Shown here: positions 6,473 to 14,320 of the stretch, in pieces
Position numbering within the stretch: the first letter of the stretch is position 1
How the letters are laid out: each line of letters opens with the position of its first letter
Source: a virus
Length of the DNA: 36,881 nt
IMG/VR virus record: IMGVR_UViG_3300044547_000142
Location: 1 to 36,881 of that record
Direction: 5' to 3' (one strand)
Translations under genes and position numbers: made by a program
Notes under the pieces: model-generated
Database searches by the model: none
Told to the model about the DNA's origin: nothing
The model's input: only the letters and a program-made list of their open reading frames with translations

Positions 6473-8137
6473 ATGACCGCACTTGCCACGCCACCCAAAC
6501 TCCAATTTTTGGACGCTAACGGTGCGCCGTTGGTAGGCGGCAAACTGTACACCTACGTTGCTGGTACAACCACCCCACAAGCCTCCTACACCGATTACGG
6601 CGGTGGGACTGCCAATGCTAACCCCGTCATTCTAGACAGCCGTGGTGAGGCTTCTGTGTGGCTTAACACGGCCTTGTACAAGATGGCCTTGTACAGCGCC
6701 ACTGATGTGCTAATCTGGACGGTGGACAACATTGGCGGGTTTGCTACTTTGGCGCAATTAGCAGCATCTGGTGGGTCTAACTTGATTGGGTTTATCCAAT
6801 CAGGCACTGGAGCCGTGGCTACGACTGTGCAGACCAAGCTGCGTGAATCGGTTTCGGTGAAGGACTTCGGCGCAGTAGGCGACGGAGTTACTGATGATAC
6901 GGCGGCAATTCAAGCGGCAGTTAATGCCGCAGAAGCAAACAGAAACAATGAGATTGTTTTTCCAGTCGGTAATTATGTAATTACCAGCACCATCGTAATT
7001 CGCGGCGGGATTAGGCTAATTGGTCAAGGCGCTATGGGCGCTCAGACTGGACAAGGTACTGTGCTTACGCACAACGTCAACACAGTAAATATGCTTGTTT
7101 GGGATGGTAATGGCGTTGCTGCTTATGGCGTTGGCGGTGGTATCTTCAATATGCAGTGCGTCAAGGGTACGGGTTTCTCTGGTGGCGATGCAATCAAACT
7201 TCTTGCAACAAGCGACAACTATCGTCCGGGTGAGTTCACTATTGAAAATGTCCTTGTTTGGCAGGGCAATGGCGGGAATTGGTCAAGAGGTTTGCACGTC
7301 GATGGAACGGCAGCAAACACCCCCGGCAGCAAAGGTGTGCGATCTATCAAAATAGATAAGTTTCGCGTGGGCGACTGTTCTGTAAATAATGAGTACATCT
7401 ATCTTAACCAAGCCGTTCACGTTGTAAGTGAATATTTGCAGATTGATACAGGCAGTGGAACTGGTACTTGTGGGATGACCATTGCCGCCGATTCCGATAA
7501 TATTGTTCTCAATGGTTTGATTTTGAACGGCAATCTAATCATTGGCGGTTCAAGTGCAATGAATGTTGTTCTTAATGGACGCGTGTCGGTATTGGATGTT
7601 AACAATACGCTAGTGCAGGGTTCTGCAAATATTCAAACTACATCAGCCACAAGTGCCGCATCAAACTTTAGCGTTGTTTCTAATGTAAATGACGCATTTC
7701 TTGCGGTTCTTACTTCTAATATTTCTGATGTAACTGGCGACAACACAAATTATTCAGTTGCTTTTGATACTGAAATTTACGATAAAAACAGTTCGTTTTC
7801 TTCTACCACTTTTACTGCAAAATTGTCCGGCAAATACAGTTTTAAATGGTGCTTTGGTTTTACAGGATTAACGGCAAGTCACACTCGGCAAGACAGTGGA
7901 ATCCTGCACAGACGCGGTGGATCTACCATCAATTCAGTAACTAAAGTTTCTAACCCTTATGCACAAGGCTCAAATTCAGGGTTAAATTTTTCAGAGGCCG
8001 GTTCAATTGATTTGCTGGTTTTGGAAGGTGACACTGTGGTTATGAACACAGCTGTTTCTGGCGGCGCTAAAGTAGTTGATTTGCTTGGGACAGCTGGCAC
8101 CCGATACACTTGGTTTGCAGGTGTATATCTACCATGA
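6473..8137 (+). CDS. Tailspike with pectate-lyase-type beta-helix
   Basis: Predicted receptor-binding, polysaccharide-degrading spike of 554 aa. Residues ~5-65 form a virion-attachment domain of the type PPKLQFLDANGAPLVGGKLY…DSRGEASVWL. Residues 127-142 (SVKDFGAVGDGVTDD) mark the start of a Pectate_lyase_3 right-handed beta-helix, followed by many short strands. The last ~150 residues (from about AFLAVLTSNISDVTGDNTNY) look like a C1q/TNF-type jelly roll ending GTRYTWFAGVYLP, a common trimerisation or binding tip. The active acids cannot be assigned by eye. Unlike P22, where the tailspike gene is distant, this one lies between portal and scaffold genes. It overlaps the next gene by four bases (ATGA). 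Confidence 0.85.
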   Translation: MTALATPPKLQFLDANGAPLVGGKLYTYVAGTTTPQASYTDYGGGTANANPVILDSRGEASVWLNTALYKMALYSATDVLIWTVDNIGGFATLAQLAASGGSNLIGFIQSGTGAVATTVQTKLRESVSVKDFGAVGDGVTDDTAAIQAAVNAAEANRNNEIVFPVGNYVITSTIVIRGGIRLIGQGAMGAQTGQGTVLTHNVNTVNMLVWDGNGVAAYGVGGGIFNMQCVKGTGFSGGDAIKLLATSDNYRPGEFTIENVLVWQGNGGNWSRGLHVDGTAANTPGSKGVRSIKIDKFRVGDCSVNNEYIYLNQAVHVVSEYLQIDTGSGTGTCGMTIAADSDNIVLNGLILNGNLIIGGSSAMNVVLNGRVSVLDVNNTLVQGSANIQTTSATSAASNFSVVSNVNDAFLAVLTSNISDVTGDNTNYSVAFDTEIYDKNSSFSSTTFTAKLSGKYSFKWCFGFTGLTASHTRQDSGILHRRGGSTINSVTKVSNPYAQGSNSGLNFSEAGSIDLLVLEGDTVVMNTAVSGGAKVVDLLGTAGTRYTWFAGVYLP

Positions 8138-8391
8138 CCCACACCGCCACCGGCCTAATCCTCTGGTATATGCGCCTCTGCGGCTTCCACGGCTGGACGT
8201 CGTTCTGGGGCAGCATCTACCTTGCCCCCGGCTACGAGATGCACCAAGCCCTGATCCGACACGAGCGCAAGCACCTTGAACAGATGCAGCGCGATGGCAA
8301 ACTGATCTACCTCATCAAGTACACGTACTGGCTGCTGCGCTTTGGTTACTGGAATAACCCGTATGAAGTTGAGGCTCGCGCAGCGGAATGA
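8134..8391 (+). CDS. HEXXH mini-protein coupled to the tailspike
   Basis: An 85-aa protein with HERKH at residues 43-47 and two glutamates in NPYEVEARAAE near the end (E78, E80). This is the arrangement of a minimal gluzincin: HEXXH and a distant glutamate. The N-terminus is aromatic and hydrophobic (LILWYMRLCGFHGWTSFWGS), possibly membrane-associated. Similar small phage proteins begin with the 'G…Y…PGYE…L..HE..H..Q' pattern; their biological role is unknown to me. It starts inside the tailspike stop codon (ATGA), so it is made together with the spike. It could be a virion metallopeptidase, or structurally degenerate and non-catalytic. Confidence 0.65.
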   Translation: MTHTATGLILWYMRLCGFHGWTSFWGSIYLAPGYEMHQALIRHERKHLEQMQRDGKLIYLIKYTYWLLRFGYWNNPYEVEARAAE

Positions 8392-8399
8392 TTTTTTGG

Positions 8400-8405
8400 C
8401 ATAAT
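8400..8405 (+). promoter_or_regulatory. -10-like box before the scaffold gene
   Basis: CATAAT follows a run of six T's and GG and precedes GCCC, in the only sizeable gap (58 bases) between the portal block and the scaffold/coat block. The layout resembles that at 1279-1295. No convincing -35 is seen. A promoter here would fit the high coat and scaffold demand. Confidence 0.4.
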
Positions 8406-8449
8406 AGCCCCGTACTGGCTCGGTAAACCAGGGAATCTCAGGATTCAAA

Positions 8450-9190
8450 ATGTCAGAAGTAGAGCAATCAGCGGAATTAGCCCCCGCGTCGGAACTGGAA
8501 GCCACGGCGGCCACACCAGAACCTGTAGTTGAAACGCCGGAAGTTGAGGCTCCCAAGACATTCTCGCAAGAGGAACTTGATGCCGCAATTGGAAAACGTC
8601 TCGCAAGAGAGCAGCGAAAGTGGGAACGAGAGCGACAGCCTGCGCCACCAGTGGTAGTGGACTTACCTCCGCAAGATCAGTTTGAGTCGGTTGATGCTTA
8701 CGCAGAAGCCAAGGCTTATAAGCTGATTGAGCAGCGGGAAATCCAGAAACAGCAAGCTGAGATTCTTGATAACTATCATGAGCGTGAAGAAGCGGCTCGG
8801 TCTAAGTACAGCGACTTTGAACAAGTTGCCTACAACCCGAACCTGAAAATCACAACCGTGATGGCGCAGACGATTCAATCGTCGGATATTGGGCCTGACT
8901 TGGTTTATCACCTTGGCTCAAATCCGAAAGAGGCAGATCGTATTTCTCGACTATCGCCTATTTTGCAGGCAAAAGAGCTTGGACGGCTTGAGGCTAAGTT
9001 AGCCGATAACCCCGTTCAAAAACGCACTTCTGGTGCGCCTGAACCGATTTCACCAGTCACCGCCCGAGGGGTGGGTTCTGGGTCTTACGACACGACTGAT
9101 CCACGGTCTACCAAGACCATGACAACCAGTCAGTGGATTGAGGCCGAAAGAGCAAGGCAAGTGAAAGCGCAACAGGCGCGTAAGTTTTAA
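8450..9190 (+). CDS. Scaffolding protein
   Basis: Predicted internal scaffold for prohead assembly, 246 aa. The N-terminal ~45 residues are acidic and proline/glutamate-rich (TPEPVVETPEVEAPKTFSQE), the middle is a charged coiled coil (LAREQRKWERERQ, KLIEQREIQKQQAEILDNYH), and the C-terminus is a basic amphipathic tail (SQWIEAERARQVKAQQARKF). This arrangement matches P22-type scaffolds, whose basic C-terminal helix-turn-helix binds coat. It stands directly before the coat gene. Shorter than P22 gp8 (303 aa). Confidence 0.85.
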   Translation: MSEVEQSAELAPASELEATAATPEPVVETPEVEAPKTFSQEELDAAIGKRLAREQRKWERERQPAPPVVVDLPPQDQFESVDAYAEAKAYKLIEQREIQKQQAEILDNYHEREEAARSKYSDFEQVAYNPNLKITTVMAQTIQSSDIGPDLVYHLGSNPKEADRISRLSPILQAKELGRLEAKLADNPVQKRTSGAPEPISPVTARGVGSGSYDTTDPRSTKTMTTSQWIEAERARQVKAQQARKF

Positions 9191-9208
9191 TTTTGAAAGG
9201 TATTTAAA

Positions 9209-10423
9209 ATGGCTAACTCAATTCTCACCATTGACATGATCACAAGGAAGGCTTTGGAAATCCTTGAAAACAACCTTGTGATCACCCGCAACGTGAACCG
9301 CCAGTACGATGACAGCTTTGCTGTTAACGGTGCCAAGATTGGTTCTACCCTGCGTATCCGCCTGCCTGACCGCGCTTTGGTCACTGACGGTGCCGCCCTG
9401 CAAGTTCAGGACGACAACGAGCAGTTCACGACCCTGACCGTGGCAAGCCAGAAGCACATCGGCGTGAACTTCACTTCCGCTGAACTGACCATGCAGATGG
9501 ACGACTTTGCAGACCGGGTACTGAAACCCCGTATCTCGCAGTTGGCCTCCAGCATTGACGCAGACGTCGCCAACGCCTACAAGTCGATCTACTCGACTGT
9601 CGGCACTCCTGGCACGACCCCTGCTACTTCTTTGGTGCTGTTGCAAGCCCAGCAGAAGCTGAACGAAAACGCTGCCGTGATGTCGCCGCGCTACGCCACC
9701 GTCAACCCTGCCGCCAACGCTGGCTTGGTTGAAGGCATGAAAGGCTTGTTTAACCCAACCGACACCGTGTCACGCCAGTTCAAGAACGGCATGATGGGTA
9801 CTGGTGTTCTGGGTTTTGAAGAAGTCAACATGAGCCAGTCCATCAAGGTTCACACCACTGGTTCGCGGTCTACGACTGACACGATCTTGGTAAACGGCGC
9901 TGTCTCCACTCAAGGCCAATCGACGATCAACCTTGACGGTGGTACTGCATCGGCTACGATTACTGTTGGCGATGTGTTCACAATTGCTAACGTGTTCTCT
10001 GTTAACCCACAGACCCGCGAGTCCACTGGTTCGTTGCAGCAGTTTGTTTGCACTTCTCTTGCTACTGCATCTTCTGGTGCATGGACGAGCGTTGCAATCA
10101 GCCCGGCAATCTACACCAGCGACAGCGCCTTGGCTACCGTTAACAGCTTCCCCGCTGACAACGCTGCCGTGACGTTTGTTGGTACGGCTTCTACCGGCTA
10201 TCCGCAAAACCTGGTCTACCACAAGGACGCCATCACGTTTGCCACTGCTGACCTGTTGCTGCCCCAGGGCGTTGACATGGCCGCTCGCGCAAACCACAAC
10301 GGCATTTCGCTGCGTGTTGTTCGTCAGTACGACATCAACAATGACCGTATGCCTTGCCGTATTGACGTTCTGTACGGCTTTGGTACCATTCGTCCTCAAA
10401 TGGCCGCCCGTATCTGGGGCTAA
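9209..10423 (+). CDS. Major capsid protein, P22-coat-like
   Basis: HK97-fold coat protein of 404 aa (P22 gp5 is 430). The beginning, MITRKALEILENNLVITRNV, and the strand region GAKIGSTLRIRLPDRALVTDG followed by HIGVNFTSAELTMQMDDFADR are characteristic of P22-type coats. The central region between ~220 and 310 (serine/threonine-rich, beta) corresponds to the inserted I-domain. The end, RIDVLYGFGTIRPQMAARIWG, is also family-typical. It is preceded by AAAGG and followed at once by a UUCG terminator, so its message level can be set apart from downstream genes. Confidence 0.93.
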   Translation: MANSILTIDMITRKALEILENNLVITRNVNRQYDDSFAVNGAKIGSTLRIRLPDRALVTDGAALQVQDDNEQFTTLTVASQKHIGVNFTSAELTMQMDDFADRVLKPRISQLASSIDADVANAYKSIYSTVGTPGTTPATSLVLLQAQQKLNENAAVMSPRYATVNPAANAGLVEGMKGLFNPTDTVSRQFKNGMMGTGVLGFEEVNMSQSIKVHTTGSRSTTDTILVNGAVSTQGQSTINLDGGTASATITVGDVFTIANVFSVNPQTRESTGSLQQFVCTSLATASSGAWTSVAISPAIYTSDSALATVNSFPADNAAVTFVGTASTGYPQNLVYHKDAITFATADLLLPQGVDMAARANHNGISLRVVRQYDINNDRMPCRIDVLYGFGTIRPQMAARIWG

Positions 10424-10430
10424 ATTGAAT

Positions 10431-10450
10431 GGGGCTTCGGCCCCTTTCTT
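10431..10450 (+). terminator. UUCG-loop terminator after the coat gene
   Basis: GGGGC-TTCG-GCCCC (10431-10444) followed by TTTCTT. The UUCG tetraloop gives a very stable hairpin. The short, interrupted T-run suggests partial read-through, which would give more coat mRNA than downstream mRNA. Confidence 0.8.
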
Positions 10451-10476
10451 CGTAACATCTTTCAAAGGAAATTATC

Positions 10477-10899
10477 ATGGCTCTCCCAAATTCTGGCGGT
10501 GGGTATCAGTTCACTGATGGCAACACCAATGAAATTATCATGGGCGTTCAAGCCGCCCCTCAGACAGCAACTGCAACGGCCACGCTGACCGCTGCACAAG
10601 TTACTGGTGGCATCTTGGTGGGCAACCCGTCTACCACTGCTGCTTCGTACACGCTGCCAACGGCTACGGCACTTGACGCTGTGTTCAACAACGCCAAGCC
10701 CAACAGCACGTTCCGCTTGGTCGTTATCAACCTGGGTACTTCCACCGGCCTGATCACGATGATCGCAGGCACTGGCATTACGACCGTGGGTAACCTGGTT
10801 GTTGCCATTACCGGCAGTGCAGCTGGTGTTGGCGGTGCAGCCGAGTTCTTGTTCCGCAAGACCGGCGATGCTGCTTACACGATGTATCGCGTTGCTTAA
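10477..10899 (+). CDS. Small beta-rich head/decoration-type protein
   Basis: 140 aa, rich in Ala, Thr and Gly, with clear beta pattern (TFRLVVINLGTSTGLITMIAG, LVVAITGSAAGVGGAAEFLFRK) and an N-terminal MALPNSGGGYQFTDGNTNE. Directly follows the coat gene and sits between two UUCG terminators. The layout (coat, terminator, small beta protein) and the sequence texture suggest a capsid decoration or head fibre protein, but I do not recognise a named family. Strong AAAGGA ribosome site. Confidence 0.65.
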   Translation: MALPNSGGGYQFTDGNTNEIIMGVQAAPQTATATATLTAAQVTGGILVGNPSTTAASYTLPTATALDAVFNNAKPNSTFRLVVINLGTSTGLITMIAGTGITTVGNLVVAITGSAAGVGGAAEFLFRKTGDAAYTMYRVA

Positions 10900-10907
10900 A
10901 CCAAATG

Positions 10908-10928
10908 GGGGCTTCGGCCCCTGTTTTT
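10908..10928 (+). terminator. UUCG-loop terminator
   Basis: GGGGC-TTCG-GCCCC (10908-10921) followed by TGTTTTTA. It is the same hairpin as that after the coat gene, with a better T-run. It directly follows the stop of the 140-aa protein. Confidence 0.82.
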
Positions 10929-10940
10929 AAAGGAACAATC

Positions 10941-11354
10941 ATGACCTCTAATACCAAACCAATTGGTGTTGCTTTTGAAGACCAAGACATTATTGGGTCT
11001 AACTTTGTGATGTCTGGTGGCGAGTTGGGTTACACCGCAGAAGCAAGCGGTACAGTGACTCAATTGACAGACAAGTCTACAGGGGTAACTCTGAACAAGT
11101 CTGCTGGTCAGATCACACTGAACGGCGCTGCGTTGGCGAACATCACAAATGTTTCGTTTACGTTGACCAACAGCACAATCAGCGCAAAAGACGTTATTAT
11201 TTTGAGCGTTTCGTCTGGCGCTACCGCTGGTGCTTACAACTGCTGGATTTCTAGCAAAACCACAGGAAGTTGCGTAATCACAATTCGCAACCTTTCTGGC
11301 GGCTCGCTGGCTGAGGCTTTTGTAATCAACTTTGCTGTACTCCACGTTCTGTAA
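10941..11354 (+). CDS. Second beta-rich head/decoration-type protein
   Basis: 137 aa from the ATG that follows AAAGGA; an upstream in-frame ATG lies inside the terminator stem and has no ribosome site. The sequence is serine/threonine-rich with regular strands (ITNVSFTLTNSTISAKDVII, SCVITIRNLSGGSLAEAFVI). It is nearly equal in size to the preceding gene, and both genes are followed by the identical string TAAACCAAATGGGGG, which suggests a duplicated cassette even though the proteins have diverged. Probably exposed on the virion; function not known. Confidence 0.65.
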   Translation: MTSNTKPIGVAFEDQDIIGSNFVMSGGELGYTAEASGTVTQLTDKSTGVTLNKSAGQITLNGAALANITNVSFTLTNSTISAKDVIILSVSSGATAGAYNCWISSKTTGSCVITIRNLSGGSLAEAFVINFAVLHVL

Positions 11355-11361
11355 ACCAAAT

Positions 11362-11377
11362 GGGGGTTAACCACCCC
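11362..11377 (+). terminator. Weak hairpin after the second decoration-type gene
   Basis: GGGG (11362-11365) pairs with CCCC (11374-11377) around a GGTTAACC-containing loop. It stands in the same place, after TAAACCAAAT, as the UUCG terminator of the previous gene, but lacks both the tetraloop and a T-run. Probably a decayed or regulatory relative. Confidence 0.4.
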
Positions 11378-11388
11378 TATCTATAAAT

Positions 11389-11577
11389 ATGGTCATCTAT
11401 CTACGTCACCCGGTTCACGGTACGAAAGTGGCTTGCGCTGAAAAGGAAGCTGACTATGACGAGCAAAATGGCTGGGTAAGGTATGATTTGGATGACGTTG
11501 AGCCTCCTGCCACGGTAAACGAAATGCGGCGTCCCCGTGGCAGGCCGCGAGTTGGAGTTGTTGAACTAGGAGCATAG
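11389..11577 (+). CDS. Small protein with AT-hook-like C-terminus
   Basis: 62 aa. The N-terminus is a compact beta-like unit (MVIYLRHPVHGTKVACAEKE, YDEQNGWVRYD), followed by an acidic linker and RRPRGRPRVGVV. RGRP is the core of an AT-hook, a minor-groove DNA-binding motif. Similar small proteins with 'HP.HG.K.A..E.EA..DE.NGW' are found between head and tail genes in related podoviruses; I know no tested function. It is followed two bases later by the gp4-like gene. No clear ribosome site. Confidence 0.65.
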   Translation: MVIYLRHPVHGTKVACAEKEADYDEQNGWVRYDLDDVEPPATVNEMRRPRGRPRVGVVELGA

Positions 11578-11579
11578 GT

Positions 11580-12293
11580 ATGACCACATCTGCTGGCGAC
11601 CAGATAAACGGGGCCATGCGCCTGATTGGGATGCTTGCAGAGGGTGAGACACCTTCAGCGGCAGCGTCGCAAGACGCACTGTCGGCGATGAACCAGATGA
11701 TTGATTCATGGAACACTGAGCGTTTGTCAGTGTTCTCTACGCAGGATCAAATCTTCACTTGGCCTGCAAGCACTTTAAGCCGAACACTAGGCCCAACGGG
11801 TAATTTTGTAGGCAACAGGCCGGTCTTGCTGGATGACGCTACCTACTTTAGGGATGCGGCTACCAACGTCAGCTACGGCATCAAGATCATCAATCAGCAG
11901 CAGTACAACGGTATTGCTGTCAAGACGGTGACTAGCACTTACCCACAAGTTATGTGGGTCAACATGACGTACCCCGACATTGAGATGTACGTCTACCCGG
12001 TGCCGCTGCGTCCGTTGGAATGGCATTTTGTTTCGGTTGAGGAACTGACCCAACCGGCAGTATTGGCGACTACGCTGTCGTTTCCGCCTGGTTACCTGAG
12101 AGCGTTTAAATACAACTTGGCCTGCGAGATTGCCGCTGAGTTTGGCGTCGAGCCAAGTCCGCAAGTGCAGCGAATTGCCATGACCAGCAAGCGCAATCTG
12201 AAACGCATCAATAACCCAGATGATGTGATGGCTATGCCTTATGGCATTGTTGCCAACCGTCAGAGATATAATATTTATAGTGGCAACTTCTAA
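11580..12293 (+). CDS. gp4-like tail accessory (head completion) protein
   Basis: 237 aa. The N-terminus (AMRLIGMLAEGETPSAAASQDALSAMN, residues 11-37, and MIDSWNTERLSVF) matches the P22 gp4 family of head-completion proteins that seal the portal after packaging. P22 gp4 is shorter (166 aa) and has muramidase activity; the extra middle and C-terminal part here (YPQVMWVNMTYPDIEMYVYP, FPPGYLRAFKYNLACEIAAE) is typical of the longer phage versions. Its position before the gp10-like gene is as in P22, except that a homing endonuclease gene has been inserted between them. Confidence 0.82.
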   Translation: MTTSAGDQINGAMRLIGMLAEGETPSAAASQDALSAMNQMIDSWNTERLSVFSTQDQIFTWPASTLSRTLGPTGNFVGNRPVLLDDATYFRDAATNVSYGIKIINQQQYNGIAVKTVTSTYPQVMWVNMTYPDIEMYVYPVPLRPLEWHFVSVEELTQPAVLATTLSFPPGYLRAFKYNLACEIAAEFGVEPSPQVQRIAMTSKRNLKRINNPDDVMAMPYGIVANRQRYNIYSGNF

Positions 12294-12304
12294 GTATGTT
12301 TAAT

Positions 12305-12838
12305 TTAGCGGTTATCAAATCTACCAAAAGGGCCGCTACGTTGGCCTTTAGGAAGATGCGTTCGCTCTTGCCGATAAATATTATGGGCGTGTTGAATATT
12401 TTGTTGATGGGTAAGCAGTTCCAAATTGTCAAGGCAGTTATTAACTCGGTTAAGGTCTTTATGGTTGATTTCCAATCGACCTTCAATAGGCCCAACAAAG
12501 GCTTCCCACAACGCTCTGTGAACCCCAACTTTGGTGTATTTTCCATTTTTACACGCAGAAAAACGCAAATAGTAATCGGAGCCAGCAGACGTTTTAACTT
12601 TTCTGTACGCAGCGTCGCCTTTCCAAGTTTTTCCATTTTTAATCATGCTGGCGGTGGCGTTGCTAGTGCCAAGAAATTCTGCAACTTCACGAAGCAGTGC
12701 GCCGTTTTCAAACATTTGTTTTGCAACGGGAATTTTTGCGGCATCAAGTTTTTTAGCCCTGCCAACACGACGAACATTAGCAAGATCACTAATTTCATAA
12801 AGATTTTCGTAGCCAAAAACAGGCTTCCATATTTCCAT
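12305..12838 (-). CDS. HNH homing endonuclease with NUMOD4 domain
   Basis: 177 aa on the strand opposite to the virion genes. Residues 3-24 (IWKPVFGYENLYEISDLANV) are a NUMOD4 DNA-binding motif. A helix-turn-helix stretch (VAKQMFENGALLREVAEFLG…ATASMIKNGKTW) follows, and residues ~115-150 carry the HNH core (VHRALWEAFVG…INHKDLNRVNNCLDNLELLT). Family members cut or nick a target and spread by copying into the break. It lies in the gap between the gp4- and gp10-like genes, with its own GAGG ribosome site, and appears free-standing since neither neighbour is interrupted. A + strand open frame over the same bases is a shadow. Confidence 0.88.
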   Translation of the reverse strand: MEIWKPVFGYENLYEISDLANVRRVGRAKKLDAAKIPVAKQMFENGALLREVAEFLGTSNATASMIKNGKTWKGDAAYRKVKTSAGSDYYLRFSACKNGKYTKVGVHRALWEAFVGPIEGRLEINHKDLNRVNNCLDNLELLTHQQNIQHAHNIYRQERTHLPKGQRSGPFGRFDNR

Positions 12839-12876
12839 ACTGTACCTCTAGTTAAGTTAAATAGGAGTATAGCATA

Positions 12877-14319
12877 ATGCACACACCAATTTTGGGCAGC
12901 GCCTATGTTGCGCGTAGCATCAACGCTGCGGCCAATCGGTGCGTCAATCTGTTTCCAGAAGCCATTCCCGCAGGCGGGTTAGAGGCTGGGTTTCTGAACA
13001 GAGCGCCGGGGCTGGAGTTTCTTCAGACTGTAGGAACCGGCCCCATCCGGGCATTGTGGGCGCACCAGACCAACGGCAGCGACTTCTATGTCGTATCCGG
13101 CCAAGAGGTCTACAAGTTGACCGGCCTGACGGCTACGCCTACTTTGCTTGGCACGGTGTCAGGCACTGGCCCGGTATCCATTGCGGATAACGGCACTCAG
13201 ATGTTCTTTGCCTGCAATCCTGACGGCTATATTTACAACGAAGTCACCAACGTATTCGCGCAGATCACAGACCCAGATTTTGCTGGCGCGGTGACGGTGG
13301 CCTACCTTGATGGCTACTTTGTCTTCAACCAGCCTGACAGTCAGATTATTTGGGTGTCTCAATTGCTGGATGGCACGTCAGTTGACCCGTTGGATTTCAA
13401 ATCCTCGGAAGGCTCACCCGACGGCGTGGTAGGGATTATTGCTGACCACCGGCAACTGTGGGTGTTTGGTACTGACTCAGTTGAAGTCTGGTACAACGCA
13501 GGCTCTGCTGATTTCCCTTTGGAGCGCATTCAAGGGGCGTTTAACGAGATTGGCTGCGTGTCTGCATACTCCATAGCCAAACTGGACAACGGCCTGTTCT
13601 GGCTGGGTACAGACGCCCGTGGGCAAGGCATTGTCTATCGCGCCAACGGCTACACCGGCACTCGGGTTTCTACTCACGCTATCGAGTACGCCATTGCCCA
13701 ATACGGCAACATCTCGGACGCTATTGCGTACACATACCAGCAAGAAGGTCATGCTTTCTACGTCCTGACATTCCCGTCTGGCAACGCCACATGGGTCTAC
13801 GATGTGTCGACCCAAGCCTGGCACGAACGTGCTGGATTTGATGCAGGTCAGTTTATGCGGCACCGCAGCAACTGCCAATGCAACTTTGGTGGCAACATCA
13901 TTGTTGGTGACTTTGAGAACGGCAATCTCTACAGGTTTGACCTAGACGTTTACGCTGACAACGGCGGGGTTCAAAAGTGGTTGCGTTCGTGGAGAGCGCT
14001 GCCACCCGGCGAAAACAACTTCAAGCGCACGGCGCACCATACGCTGCAACTTAACGCTGAGACTGGTGTTGGGTTAAACACCGGCCAAGGCTCTGACCCG
14101 CAAGTTATGTTGCGCTGGAGCGACGATGGCGGCCATACTTGGTCAAACGAGCATTGGGCCAGCATGGGTCAGATTGGTGAGTACGGCTACCGCACGTTCT
14201 GGCGTCGGCTAGGCATGACGCTCAAGCTGCGTGACCGGGTGTATGAAGTCAGCGGCACTGACCCGGTAAAAATTGCCATTACGGGCGCTGAGTTGGTGCT
14301 GAGTCCAACAAAGTCTTGA
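12877..14319 (+). CDS. gp10-like packaged-DNA stabilisation protein
   Basis: 480 aa, similar in length to P22 gp10 (472), the tail factor that plugs the portal after gp4. Family-typical features are the start ILGSAYVARSINAAANRCVN and LFPE (residues 5-30), then a beta-propeller-like body with LWVFGTDSVEVWYNAGSADF, FWLGTDARGQGIVYRANGY and a late RWSDDGGHTWSNEHW (Asp-box-like S-x-D-x-G-x-T-W). AGGAG precedes the ATG. It starts a new run of closely spaced tail and ejection genes after the HNH gene. Confidence 0.88.
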   Translation: MHTPILGSAYVARSINAAANRCVNLFPEAIPAGGLEAGFLNRAPGLEFLQTVGTGPIRALWAHQTNGSDFYVVSGQEVYKLTGLTATPTLLGTVSGTGPVSIADNGTQMFFACNPDGYIYNEVTNVFAQITDPDFAGAVTVAYLDGYFVFNQPDSQIIWVSQLLDGTSVDPLDFKSSEGSPDGVVGIIADHRQLWVFGTDSVEVWYNAGSADFPLERIQGAFNEIGCVSAYSIAKLDNGLFWLGTDARGQGIVYRANGYTGTRVSTHAIEYAIAQYGNISDAIAYTYQQEGHAFYVLTFPSGNATWVYDVSTQAWHERAGFDAGQFMRHRSNCQCNFGGNIIVGDFENGNLYRFDLDVYADNGGVQKWLRSWRALPPGENNFKRTAHHTLQLNAETGVGLNTGQGSDPQVMLRWSDDGGHTWSNEHWASMGQIGEYGYRTFWRRLGMTLKLRDRVYEVSGTDPVKIAITGAELVLSPTKS

Positions 14320-14320
14320 C

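Noticed and set aside
12296-12877. 193-aa open frame on + between gp4- and gp10-like genes
   Set aside because: It is antisense to the HNH endonuclease, whose motifs are clear; the + frame has a low-complexity Phe/Asn/Lys-rich translation and no family pattern.
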